Shown in pieces: positions 52,217 through 62,963 of a DNA stretch of 64,000 nucleotides. The translations under genes and the position numbers were made by a program. The notes beneath the pieces were generated by a model that ran no database searches, was not told the origin of the DNA, and saw only the letters and a program-made list of their open reading frames with translations. Numbering within the stretch: position 1 is the first letter of the stretch; each line of letters begins with the position of its first letter. The stretch comes from Brevundimonas sp. UBA4553. Lineage in GTDB: Bacteria; Pseudomonadota; Alphaproteobacteria; Caulobacterales; Caulobacteraceae. Location: contig NZ_DGLD01000002.1 in NCBI RefSeq assembly GCF_002387245.1, positions 124,001 to 188,000 of the forward strand, given 5' to 3'.

Positions 52217-54523
52217 ATGCCTCAGCTTCTCCTCGAAATCTTCTCCGAAGAAATCCCCGCCCGTATGCAGCAGGGGGCCGCGCGCGACCTGGAACGCATG
52301 GTCTCCGACCGTCTGAAGGCCGCCGGCCTGACCTGGGAGGCGCTGAACGTCTTCGCCGGTCCGCGTCGCCTGACCCTGGTGATCGACGGCCTGCCGACCG
52401 CCGCCGAAGACCGCAACGAAGAGGTCAAGGGACCCAAGACCTCGGCCCCCGCTCAGGCGCTGGAAGGCTTCCTGCGCAAGACCGGCCTGACGCCTGACCA
52501 GCTGGTCGAGCGCGACGGCGTCTGGTTCGCCGAGATCAGCAGCAAGGGCCGTCAGACGACCGAGGTCTTCGCCGAGGCTGTCGACCAGATCATCCGCAGC
52601 TTCCCCTGGCCCAAGTCGATGCGCTGGGGCACGGGAAGCCTGCGCTGGGTGCGCCCGATCAAGCGCATCATCGCCCTGTTCGACGGGGCGGTGGTCCCGT
52701 TCGAGATCGACGGGATCCACTCGGGCGACGTGACCGAGGGCCATCGCTTCCTCGGCTCGGGCAAGCCGTTCGCGGTCAAGGATTTCGCCGACTATCGCGC
52801 CAAGCTCGAGAAGGAATACGTCCTGCTGGACGTGGCCGACCGCAAGCTGCGCATCCTTGAAGCCGCCAAGGCCGCCTGCGCCGCGCGCGGTCTGGCTCTG
52901 GTCGATGACGACGGCCTGCTGGACGAGGTCGCCGGTCTGGCCGAATGGCCGACGCCGATCCTGGGCGACATGGACCCGCAGTTCCTGTCCCTGCCGCCCG
53001 AAGTGGTCCGCCTGTCGATGAAGGTGCACCAGAAGTATTTTGCCGTCCGCGACCCGGCCAAGGACGGCCTCGCCCCCAACTTCCTGGTCGTCGCTAACGT
53101 CGAGGCGACCGACGGCGGTCAGGCTCTGGCCGCTGGCAACAGCCGCGTCCTCTCGGCCCGCCTGAACGACGCCCGCTTCTTCTGGGAAGAGGACCAGAAG
53201 GTCGGTTTCGACGCCTGGAACGACAAGCTGAAGGGCGTCACCTTCCACGCCAAGCTGGGCACCCTGGCCGAGCGCGTCGACCGCATTGCGGCTCTGGCCC
53301 GCGAGATCGCCCCTCTGGTCGGCGCCGACGCCGATCAGGCCGAACAGGCCGCGCGTCTGTCCAAGGCTGATCTGGCCTCGGGCATGGTCAGCGAGTTCCC
53401 GGAACTGCAGGGGATCATGGGCGGCTACTACGCCCGTCTGGCCGGCTACCCCGACGCCGTCGCCGACGCCGTGCGCGACCACTACAAGCCGCAAGGTCCG
53501 GGCGACAGCGTCCCGACCGCCCCGGTCACGGTCGCCGTGGCTCTTGCCGATAAGCTGGACACTCTCGTTGGCTTCTTCGCCATCGACGAAAAGCCTACGG
53601 GGTCGAAGGATCCCTATGCCCTGCGCCGTGCGACGCTTGGCTTTACTCGCTCCGTTCTCGAGACCGGAAAGAGACTGTCGCTTGACCAGCTTGTTTGGAG
53701 TGCAGCGGCCAATTTGATCCGTCAGATGGCGGAGAGGCCCAACTTCTTGCTGACCGAAAAGGTGTCAGAGGAACAAACACAGTTGCTTCGCGACGCAGCC
53801 CTAGGCCGCGGATACGGTTTTGCCGATGAACTGGCTGCAAGCGAAGGGGTGAGGGCGGTTGAATTCGACTTGGAGAAGTGGCGACTAGGCTTTGCCAAAG
53901 CATGGCTTACGGTCGATCCCCTTCCTACCGGAAAGGAATGGCTTGCGGTCGATCTCGACCCTCAACTCGAGGTTTCATTCTCGAGCTGGAAAGCGCTCAC
54001 GGGAACTTTGGTGCCATTCTTCGCCGACCGCCTAACCGTCCTGCTGCGCGATCAGGGCCAGCGCCACGACCTCGTGGCCGCCGTCTTCGCTCTGGGCGAC
54101 GACGATCTGGTGCGGATCGTGCGTCGGGTGGAGGCGCTGGCCGCCTTCCTCGCCACGGACGACGGGGCCAACCTGCTGGCCGGCTACAAGCGCGCGTCCA
54201 ACATCCTCAAGGCCGAGGAAAAGAAAGGCCCGCTGCCCGAGGGCGCCGTCGCCACCGGCCTGCCGAACCAGCCGGCGGAAGAAACCGCCCTGGCCTTCGC
54301 CGCCGCCGCCGCCGAGACCGCCGTGGACGCCGCGCTGGAGACCGAAGACTTCGCCGCGGCCATGACGGCGCTTGCCGCCCTGCGGGGCCCGGTGGACGCC
54401 TTCTTCACCAGCGTCATGGTCAACTCCGACGTGGCCGAGGAGCGGGAGAATCGCCTGAAGCTTCTGGGTCAGGTCCGCGCCGTCATGGGCCGCGTCGCCG
54501 ACTTCGGCCAGATCGCGGGTTAA
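52217..54523 (+). CDS. glyS: Glycyl-tRNA synthetase beta subunit with an atypical internal segment
   Basis: From ATG 52217 (PQLLLEIFSEEIPARM) the product has 768 residues, about 75 longer than the usual 690. The beta-subunit motifs flank the odd part: DEKPTGSKDPYALRR before, and FFADRLTVLLRDQGQRHDLV after. Between about 53636 and 54020 (residues 474-601) G+C falls from about 67% to 53-58%, with TTG, CTT, CTA and GAA codons. The segment is in frame and uninterrupted. An ATG at 52199 lies in the repeat and is not preferred. The gene was probably altered by recombination. Confidence 0.93.
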   Translation: MPQLLLEIFSEEIPARMQQGAARDLERMVSDRLKAAGLTWEALNVFAGPRRLTLVIDGLPTAAEDRNEEVKGPKTSAPAQALEGFLRKTGLTPDQLVERDGVWFAEISSKGRQTTEVFAEAVDQIIRSFPWPKSMRWGTGSLRWVRPIKRIIALFDGAVVPFEIDGIHSGDVTEGHRFLGSGKPFAVKDFADYRAKLEKEYVLLDVADRKLRILEAAKAACAARGLALVDDDGLLDEVAGLAEWPTPILGDMDPQFLSLPPEVVRLSMKVHQKYFAVRDPAKDGLAPNFLVVANVEATDGGQALAAGNSRVLSARLNDARFFWEEDQKVGFDAWNDKLKGVTFHAKLGTLAERVDRIAALAREIAPLVGADADQAEQAARLSKADLASGMVSEFPELQGIMGGYYARLAGYPDAVADAVRDHYKPQGPGDSVPTAPVTVAVALADKLDTLVGFFAIDEKPTGSKDPYALRRATLGFTRSVLETGKRLSLDQLVWSAAANLIRQMAERPNFLLTEKVSEEQTQLLRDAALGRGYGFADELAASEGVRAVEFDLEKWRLGFAKAWLTVDPLPTGKEWLAVDLDPQLEVSFSSWKALTGTLVPFFADRLTVLLRDQGQRHDLVAAVFALGDDDLVRIVRRVEALAAFLATDDGANLLAGYKRASNILKAEEKKGPLPEGAVATGLPNQPAEETALAFAAAAAETAVDAALETEDFAAAMTALAALRGPVDAFFTSVMVNSDVAEERENRLKLLGQVRAVMGRVADFGQIAG
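53636..54020 (+). other. glyS: Low-G+C in-frame segment inside glyS
   Basis: Hand counts of five 60-base blocks give 53, 55, 58, 55 and 57% G+C, against 67% in a block just before. The segment encodes about 128 residues of ordinary soluble helical protein. No terminal repeats, no intein splice motifs (no C-terminal HN-Cys/Ser) and no stop codons are seen. Confidence 0.75.
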
Positions 54524-54531
54524 TTTCTGAC

Positions 54532-54674
54532 CCTTCTCCCCTTGTGGGAGAAGGTGGCTCGCGGAGCGAGACGGATGAGGGGTTGCGCGACGTCAAAGTC
54601 TCGCAACCCCTTTTTGTGTCGAGAGACCCCTCATCCGACCCTGCCGGGCCACCTTCTCCCGCAAGGGGAGAAGG
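54532..54674. repeat. Inverted pair of palindromic repeats (copies C and D)
   Basis: Copy C (54532-54580) reads CCTTCTCCC-N5-GGGAGAAGG, CTCGC-GGA-GCGAG, CGGATGAGGGG. Copy D (54626-54674) reads the same layout on the other strand, from CCCCTCATCCG to GGGAGAAGG. They enclose a terminator hairpin. The pair resembles a BIME of REP elements. It is the same family as copy A next to the DUF559 gene. Confidence 0.85.
54579..54615 (+). terminator. Terminator after glyS
   Basis: GGGGTTGCG (54579-54587) pairs with CGCAACCCC (54602-54610) and TTTTT follows at 54611-54615. It is formed inside the repeat pair. Confidence 0.75.
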
Positions 54675-54720
54675 CAACCGCGGGCTGGCGCCCAAACTCT
54701 ACAAACCGTAGACCAACTCC

Positions 54721-56784
54721 ATGACTGCACCGCTTCCGACGCCTCAGAAAGCCCGCGCCTGGGTCTGCGCGCCCGGCGTGCTGAAGGTGCCCTTCCTGGC
54801 GGCCTTCCTGCCGGATTATGACCTGTCGGCCCTGCCGGGGGCGCAGACCGAGGCCGTGCTGGGGTGGGGCATGAAGCCGACGGCGGCGACGGGACGACGC
54901 TGGGCGGAGAAGCACGGCAAACCCTACATCGCGCTGGAGGACGGCTTCCTGCGCTCGGTCGGCATAGGCGAGAGCGGGGCGACCAGCCTCAGCCTGATCG
55001 TCGACGACATCGGCGTCTATTACGACGCCACCCGGCCCAGTCGGCTGGAACACCTGATTGCGACCGCGCCCGGCTGGTGCGATGCCGCCATGAAGGCCCG
55101 CGCGCGCGATCTGATCGACCGTATCGTGGCCTCCGGCCTGTCCAAGACCAATATGGGCGGGGCGCTGGACCCGGCCCTGCTCAAGCCCGGTCGTCGGGTG
55201 CTGATCGTGGATCAGACCTTCGGCGACGCCTCCATCGGCTATGGGCTGGCCAGCGAACAAAGCTTCTCGGACATGCTGGTGACGGCGCGGCGGGACGAGC
55301 CGGACGCCCAGTTGATCGTCAAGCGCCACCCGGCCGTGGCGGCGGGGCGCAAGTCGGGATGCATTCCGGCCGGCGAGTTGAACGGCGTCACCCTGATCGA
55401 CACCGACGTGCGGCCCGCTGACCTGCTGGCGGCGGTGGATGCGGTCTATGTCGTGACCTCGGCCCTGGGGTTCGAGGCCCTGCTGCGCGGTCTGCCGGTG
55501 CGCTGCTTCGGCGCCCCCTTCTATTCGGGCTGGGGCCTGACCACGGATGCGGTTTCGACCGGGCGGCGCGGCGCGGCGCGCGATCTGGAGCAGATCGCGG
55601 CGGCGGCCCTGATCGCCTATACTCGCTATGTCGATCCGGTGACGGGCCAACGGTGCGAGGCTGAGCAGGCGCTGGAGCGGCTGATCGCCCTGCGCGACCG
55701 CGCCGACCGTCTGGCGGGCGACTGGGCCGCCGTCGGCTTTGCTCCGGCCAAGCGCCCGCCGGTGCGCCGACTGCTGAACTCGCCCAAGGGCCGGGTGCGC
55801 TATTTTTGGCGTTCGTCCGCCGCCGTTGCCAATGCGCGGGCGACGGGCGGCAAGCTGATCTGGTGGGCCGGCAAGGAGACACCGCAGATTCGCGCCGCCG
55901 CCGACGCCTTCGAAGGGCCGGTCGTGCGGATGGAGGACGGCTTCATCCGCTCGCGGGGTCTGGGCTCCGACTTCTTCGGCGCCCTGTCCGTCGCCCTGGA
56001 CGATCAGGGCGTCTACTACGATCCGACCCGGCCCAGCCGACTGGAAAGCCTGATCGAGGCGGGCGAACCCGAGCCGGATCAGGCCGCGCGGGCCGAACGC
56101 TTGCGCGCTCGCGTGGTCGATGCGGGCCTGTCGAAATACAATCTGAAGGGGGCGGGCGTCCCCGCCCACTGGCCGAAAGACCGACCGATCCTGCTGGTCG
56201 TGGGCCAGGTCGAGAACGACCGCTCGATCATGATGGGCTGCGGGCCCGACCTGCGGACCAACTCCGGTCTGGTGAAGGCGGCGCGGGCGGATCATCCCGA
56301 GGCCTTCCTCATCTATCGCAACCACCCGGACGTGACGGCGGGCAACCGCCCCGGCCTGCTGGACTATGCGGCGATGGAGGGGGTCGACGCCTCGGCCGAC
56401 GACCTCGACATCATCGACTGCCTGAACGCCTGCGACCGGCTGGCGACCCTGACCTCGCTGACGGGGTTCGAGGCCCTGATGCGCGGCAAGGCGGTCAGCG
56501 TCTATGGCCGGCCCTTCTACGCGGGCTGGGGCCTGACCGACGACCGGCTGACCTTCGAGCGGCGCACCCGTCGCGCTTCCTTGCAGGGCGTAATCCACGC
56601 CGCCCTGATCGGCTATCCGGTCTATGTCACGCCCGATGGCTGGCCGTGCGAGGCCGAGGACCTGGTCGAGGCCCTGATCGCCGCCCGTGATCATCCCTTG
56701 CCCGCCCCGCCGCGCGGCCGGGTCAACAGATGGTGGCGCGGCGTCAAGGCCAGTCTCGACCGGAGCCTTCCACCGGCCTATTGA
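54721..56784 (+). CDS. kpsC: KpsC-type beta-Kdo glycosyltransferase
   Basis: This 687-residue protein has two tandem, mutually similar halves. Each contains LEDGFLRSVG / MEDGFIRSRG, GVYYDATRPSRLE / GVYYDPTRPSRLE, a KRHP / RNHP step, and FYSGWGLT / FYAGWGLTDD. This duplicated architecture is that of KpsC, which builds the poly-Kdo linker on a lipid for capsule export. kpsS and the export genes kpsMTED are not in the window. It lies alone after the repeat pair. Confidence 0.9.
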   Translation: MTAPLPTPQKARAWVCAPGVLKVPFLAAFLPDYDLSALPGAQTEAVLGWGMKPTAATGRRWAEKHGKPYIALEDGFLRSVGIGESGATSLSLIVDDIGVYYDATRPSRLEHLIATAPGWCDAAMKARARDLIDRIVASGLSKTNMGGALDPALLKPGRRVLIVDQTFGDASIGYGLASEQSFSDMLVTARRDEPDAQLIVKRHPAVAAGRKSGCIPAGELNGVTLIDTDVRPADLLAAVDAVYVVTSALGFEALLRGLPVRCFGAPFYSGWGLTTDAVSTGRRGAARDLEQIAAAALIAYTRYVDPVTGQRCEAEQALERLIALRDRADRLAGDWAAVGFAPAKRPPVRRLLNSPKGRVRYFWRSSAAVANARATGGKLIWWAGKETPQIRAAADAFEGPVVRMEDGFIRSRGLGSDFFGALSVALDDQGVYYDPTRPSRLESLIEAGEPEPDQAARAERLRARVVDAGLSKYNLKGAGVPAHWPKDRPILLVVGQVENDRSIMMGCGPDLRTNSGLVKAARADHPEAFLIYRNHPDVTAGNRPGLLDYAAMEGVDASADDLDIIDCLNACDRLATLTSLTGFEALMRGKAVSVYGRPFYAGWGLTDDRLTFERRTRRASLQGVIHAALIGYPVYVTPDGWPCEAEDLVEALIAARDHPLPAPPRGRVNRWWRGVKASLDRSLPPAY

Positions 56785-56933
56785 GGACGTTCGTCATCGC
56801 AACGGACTCGTCCGTGCGCAGGGTGCCCGAACTTCGCCGCGAGGCGCCGACATAATAGGCTTGTCGAGCGCCGGGAACCTGATGTTCCCTCACGCAGCGA
56901 GGTGCCGCGCGCCGAGCGTTAGGGAACTACACA

Positions 56934-58079
56934 GTGCAAAAAGCCGTCATTTCCGCCACCGGCCTGTTTACGCCGGAGCAGTCGATCTCGAACGCCGAAC
57001 TGGTCGCCGCCTACAACGCCTGGGCCGAGGCCTGGAATGCTGAGAACGCCGAAGCCATCGCCGCCGGCGAGCTGGAGCTGAAGACGCCGTCCTCGGAAGC
57101 CTTCATCGAGAAAGCCTCGGGCATCAAGGCGCGCTTTGTCATGGACAAGTCGGGCATCATCGACCCCGAGCGGATGCTGCCGCACCTGGCCGCGCGCGGC
57201 GACGACGAACTGTCCATCCTGGCCGAGATGGCCGTGAAGGCCGCCCAGGACGCCATCAAGGCCTGGGGCAAGCCGGTCAGCGAGATCGGCGCCGTCATCT
57301 GCGCCGCGTCCAACATGCAGCGCCCCTATCCGGCCATGGCCATCGAGGTGCAGCAGGCTCTGGGGATCGAAGGCTTCGCCTTCGACATGAACGTGGCCTG
57401 TTCCTCGGCCACCTTCGGCATCAAGACGGCGGCGGACTTCGTGGCCTCGGGCTCGGTCAAGGCCGTGCTGATGGTCAACCCGGAGATCTGCTCGGCCCAC
57501 CTGAACTTCAAGGATCGCGACAGTCACTTCATCTTCGGCGACGTGGCCACCGCCGTTATCATCGAAGCTGAGGATCAGGCCGGGCCGGGCGGCTGGGACA
57601 TCGTCGGCACGAAACTGAAGACCAGCTTCTCGAACAATATCCGCAACAACTTCGGCTTCCTGAACCGCGCCGCCCTGCCGACCGGGGCAAGCGAGCCGAT
57701 CTCGTCCGACGGCCTCAGCGACAAGATGTTCGTCCAGCAGGGCCGAAAGGTCTTCAAGGAGGTGGTGCCCATGGTCTCGGACATGATCCTGGACCACGCC
57801 GCCGAACTGAACCTCGATCCGCACGGCCTGAAGCGGATGTGGCTGCACCAGGCCAACATCAACATGAACACCCTGATCGGCAAGAAGGTGCTGGGCCGCG
57901 AGCCTGAGCCGGAAGAGAACGTCATCATTCTGGACGACTACGCCAACACCTCTTCGGCCGGGTCGATCATCGCCTTCCACCTGAAGCATGAAGGCTTCGC
58001 TCCGGGCGATCTCGGGCTGATCTGCAGTTTCGGCGCAGGCTATTCTGCGGGAACGGTTTTTGTTCGGAAGCGCCCCTGA
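56934..58079 (+). CDS. 3-oxoacyl-ACP synthase III-like protein
   Basis: This 381-residue thiolase-fold condensing enzyme has catalytic C156 (MNVACSSATFG), H305 (WLHQANIN) and N338 (DYANTSSAGS). It is about 60 residues longer than canonical FabH, owing mainly to an inserted helical stretch near residues 25-60. It could start fatty-acid synthesis or condense other acyl groups. The start is GTG 56934. A GGGAA/TTCCC hairpin follows the gene. Confidence 0.9.
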   Translation: MQKAVISATGLFTPEQSISNAELVAAYNAWAEAWNAENAEAIAAGELELKTPSSEAFIEKASGIKARFVMDKSGIIDPERMLPHLAARGDDELSILAEMAVKAAQDAIKAWGKPVSEIGAVICAASNMQRPYPAMAIEVQQALGIEGFAFDMNVACSSATFGIKTAADFVASGSVKAVLMVNPEICSAHLNFKDRDSHFIFGDVATAVIIEAEDQAGPGGWDIVGTKLKTSFSNNIRNNFGFLNRAALPTGASEPISSDGLSDKMFVQQGRKVFKEVVPMVSDMILDHAAELNLDPHGLKRMWLHQANINMNTLIGKKVLGREPEPEENVIILDDYANTSSAGSIIAFHLKHEGFAPGDLGLICSFGAGYSAGTVFVRKRP

Positions 58080-58179
58080 TTTGAGATAACGGGAATCATT
58101 ATTTCCCGCGGCGCTTGCACTGTTCGCGTTTTTTTGCAAACCGTTACAGGTGTCGAGAACAAAGGGGGATGGCGCCCGA

Positions 58180-58446
58180 ATGACTCAGACTGTTTCACCC
58201 TGGGCAGAAGAGCTCAGCGATCCGTTGGCCCATGACGTGGCGACGGTGCTGAAACATATGGGCGGCTCCGCCCACATGGACATCGTGGTCAACTGCGTGG
58301 CGGCGCTCAAACGCCAGCGCGGCGAGTCCGTTGCGCAGGATCTGAAAGCCCGGATCGTGGAAGTGTTCGAACGCTATCGGGACTTCTTCATCAAGCCGTT
58401 CGGCGAGAACTCGCTGCGTTGGGCGCTCGCTCCCGGCGTCGCCTGA
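58180..58446 (+). CDS. Small protein, function unknown
   Basis: The product has 88 residues, mostly helical, with no signal, membrane segment or recognised domain. GGSAHMDIVVNCVAALKRQR and the aromatic VEVFERYRDFFIKPFGENS look like a folded core. AAAGGGGG lies 11 bases before the ATG at 58180. A strong terminator follows. Confidence 0.65.
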   Translation: MTQTVSPWAEELSDPLAHDVATVLKHMGGSAHMDIVVNCVAALKRQRGESVAQDLKARIVEVFERYRDFFIKPFGENSLRWALAPGVA

Positions 58447-58464
58447 TTCTTTCCGGCCAACGAA

Positions 58465-58492
58465 AAGGCCCGCTCCTTCCGGAGCGGGCCTT
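58465..58492. terminator. Bidirectional terminator between the 88-residue protein gene and the barrel gene
   Basis: AAGGCCCGCTCC (58465-58476) pairs perfectly with 58481-58492 around TTCC. TTCG follows on the plus strand and TTTTCG on the minus strand. Confidence 0.85.
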
Positions 58493-58527
58493 CGTCGTAT
58501 TCAGCGCCAGACTGTGAAGCGCAGGCC

Positions 58528-59055
58528 TTAGAAGCGACGCACGTAGCTGACCGAGTAGGCGTCGGCCTCGCCGGCGTTGTCGCGGAAGTCGCGGCGGGTC
58601 CAGTCGGCGCGGACGCCATTGACGCCATCGACGTAATAGTTGGCGCCGACGCCGTAGTTCCAGCTGTCGCCGCCCACGTCGGTGTTGGCGCCGGGGAACT
58701 CCTGCTTCAGTTCGGTGTGGCCGTAGCCGCCGCGCGCGAACAACTCCAGCTTGTCGCTGACCGGATACTTGCCCACGACGTAGCCTGCGGCGTCCCACTC
58801 ATGCTTGGTCGAGCCATCCACGCCGCCGACCGTGAAGTCGTCGTCCTTGACGCCGACCGAAGCCTCGGTCTCGACGGCCAGGTACCGGTTGAGGTTGACG
58901 CCCAGGCGGCCGGTCACGGCGCCCGTCGTGGCGGAGTCGCCTTCAAGATGCGTGTAGCCCAGCGAGCCGTATCCACGGGCGTCCGGACCGGATTGCGCGA
59001 ACGCCGGAGCGGCGATTGCAGAAATTGCGGCGGTGGCGAGAAGAATGTTACGCAT
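58528..59055 (-). CDS. Outer-membrane beta-barrel protein
   Basis: This 175-residue protein has a signal peptide (NILLATAAISAIAAPAFAQ) and an eight-strand barrel pattern of alternating residues (GYGSLGYTHLEGD, VTGRLGVNLNRYLAVETEA, ELFARGGYGHTELKQ, AYSVSYVRRF with a terminal Phe). The final Phe is the Bam recognition signal. It resembles OmpA/Omp25-type small porins. The leader has SD AGGAG at 59067-59071 (minus strand) with several overlapping control elements. Confidence 0.88.
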   Translation of the reverse strand: MRNILLATAAISAIAAPAFAQSGPDARGYGSLGYTHLEGDSATTGAVTGRLGVNLNRYLAVETEASVGVKDDDFTVGGVDGSTKHEWDAAGYVVGKYPVSDKLELFARGGYGHTELKQEFPGANTDVGGDSWNYGVGANYYVDGVNGVRADWTRRDFRDNAGEADAYSVSYVRRF

Positions 59056-59061
59056 TGTTTC

Positions 59062-59129
59062 TTTAACTCCTAGTATTACTAGATGCGGTGACTTCTTCGG
59101 CCACCGGCCCCATCCAGCGAGGAGTTAAA
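59062..59129 (-). promoter_or_regulatory. SD/anti-SD pair and competing hairpin in the barrel-gene leader
   Basis: On the minus strand TTTAACTCCT (59129-59120) is perfectly complementary to AGGAGTTAAA (59071-59062), which holds the Shine-Dalgarno six bases before the ATG. A perfect 13-base palindrome CTAGTA-A-TACTAG (59082-59070) overlaps the SD, so the two structures exclude each other. Whether the anti-SD is transcribed depends on an unmapped start site. Confidence 0.55.
59063..59113 (-). CDS. Possible 16-codon upstream ORF in the barrel-gene leader
   Basis: ATG at 59113 opens a frame MGPVAEEVTASSNTRS whose TAA (59065-59063) overlaps the SD region and ends seven bases before the barrel-gene ATG. 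No ribosome binding site precedes it, so translation is unproven. Its interest lies in its placement inside the SD/anti-SD loop. Confidence 0.25.
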   Translation of the reverse strand: MGPVAEEVTASSNTRS

Positions 59130-59155
59130 TGGGTGTGCGGCCAAGCCGTTCCAGT

Positions 59156-59215
59156 GTTGATCAAATACTGAGGTTGATCTGTGTGCGCGCGGACACATAC
59201 GGCGTTATGTTGATC
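59156..59215. promoter_or_regulatory. Three GTTGATC direct repeats upstream of the barrel gene
   Basis: GTTGATC occurs at 59156-59162, 59173-59179 and 59209-59215; the first lies in the palindrome TTGATCAA. Start-to-start spacings are 17 and 36 bases. They lie in the probable promoter region and may be binding sites of a regulator I cannot name. Confidence 0.45.
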
Positions 59216-59236
59216 GTGACCTTCTCCGGGCATGAA

Positions 59237-59262
59237 AAAGGCGGCCCCGAAGGGCCGCCTTT
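59237..59262 (-). terminator. Terminator after ppdK
   Basis: AAAGGCGGCCC (59237-59247) pairs with GGGCCGCCTTT (59252-59262). On the minus strand the stem is followed by further T residues. It lies 25 bases beyond the ppdK stop. Confidence 0.8.
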
Positions 59263-59286
59263 GCACGTTCAGTTCTGAACCAGGGT

Positions 59287-61977
<2,691 letters not shown>

Positions 61978-62144
61978 CTTGCAGTCCCTGAGCCGTGGTC
62001 GTTGCGCGAGACTTTCATTGAGTCCCGCGTCCGGCAGCCTGACTAGCGCGCTGCAGGTGCGAAGGCCATGCCGGGGCCGTAACAATCCGTGAGACGATGT
62101 GTCGTTCCAGGCGGTCGTCCTTCTCTCTTTTCGGTCGAGAGACG

Positions 62145-62963
62145 TTAGATGCCCGCCAATAGCTCCTGCGCGGCCTGGAGGTGCAGTCGTTCCACCATCT
62201 CGCCTTTGACGCGGATCACCCCCAGGCCCGCGGCCTCAGGCGCGGCGAAGGCGGCCACCACTGACCTGGCCCAGGCGACTTCCTCCTGCGACGGCCCGAA
62301 CGCCGCGTGGGCTTGGGCGATCTGCGTCGGGTGGATCAGACTCTTGCCGTCGAAACCGTAGAGCCGGCCCTGGGCGCACTCCGCCGCAAAGCCCGCCTCA
62401 TCCGCGATGCGATTGAAGACGCCGTCGATCGCCGCCAGACCGTTTGCGCGGGCATGGGCCACGACCGCCGCCAGCCAGGGCTTCAGGGGTTCGCGGTCAG
62501 GTGCGGCGCCGGTCTTCAGGTCCTTGGCCAGATCATTGACGCCCAGCATCAGGCCACGGAGCGCGCCGTCCGCCTCGGCGATGTCACGCAGGTCCACCAG
62601 AGCGCGCGGCGTCTCGATCATGGCCCACAGTGCGACGCCCGGCTTCACGTCGCGCGACAGGGCGTGGACCATGGCGGCGCTCTCCACCTTGGGCGCAACG
62701 ACCAGGTCGACCGGCGCATCCCGCAGGGCAGCCAGGTCGTCAGCTCCCCAGGGGGTGTCCAGGCCATTGATCCTGACGCCCAGCCGCGGGCCGAAGCCGC
62801 CCTGGTGCGCGGCCGCGACGGCGGCCTTCCGCGCTTCGGCCTTCATCTCCGGCGCGACGGCGTCCTCCAGGTCCAGGATCGCCACGTCGCACGACAGCGT
62901 CCGGGCCTTCTCGACCGCTCGCGCGTTGGAGGCCGGCAGATAGAGGACGCTGCGTATCGGCAT
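62145..62963 (-). CDS. CitE-like HpcH/HpaI-family lyase
   Basis: This 272-residue TIM-barrel protein has PIRSVLYLPASNARAVEKA, CDVAILDLEDAVAPEMKAEA (metal Asp/Glu), RINGLDTPW with the ligand Arg, and FDGKSLIHPTQI. No other citrate lyase subunits are present, so it is a stand-alone CitE-like enzyme such as malyl- or citramalyl-CoA lyase. Its ATG shares one base with the SDR stop, so both are coupled. Confidence 0.88.
   Translation of the reverse strand: MPIRSVLYLPASNARAVEKARTLSCDVAILDLEDAVAPEMKAEARKAAVAAAHQGGFGPRLGVRINGLDTPWGADDLAALRDAPVDLVVAPKVESAAMVHALSRDVKPGVALWAMIETPRALVDLRDIAEADGALRGLMLGVNDLAKDLKTGAAPDREPLKPWLAAVVAHARANGLAAIDGVFNRIADEAGFAAECAQGRLYGFDGKSLIHPTQIAQAHAAFGPSQEEVAWARSVVAAFAAPEAAGLGVIRVKGEMVERLHLQAAQELLAGI

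Noticed and set aside
51188..53494. Long open frame antisense to glyQ and glyS
   Set aside because: Composition artefact; the plus-strand frames carry all synthetase motifs.
53636..54020. Intein in GlyS
   Set aside because: No Cys/Ser at the start, no terminal His-Asn and no block A/B motifs; the position is not a conserved catalytic site.
54631..56694. Long open frame (687 codons) antisense to kpsC
   Set aside because: A mirror frame of the duplicated KpsC; its apparent internal repeats only reflect the KpsC duplication.
58080..58179. CtrA binding site upstream of the 88-residue protein gene
   Set aside because: The A+T-rich stretch has no TTAA-N7-TTAA pattern.
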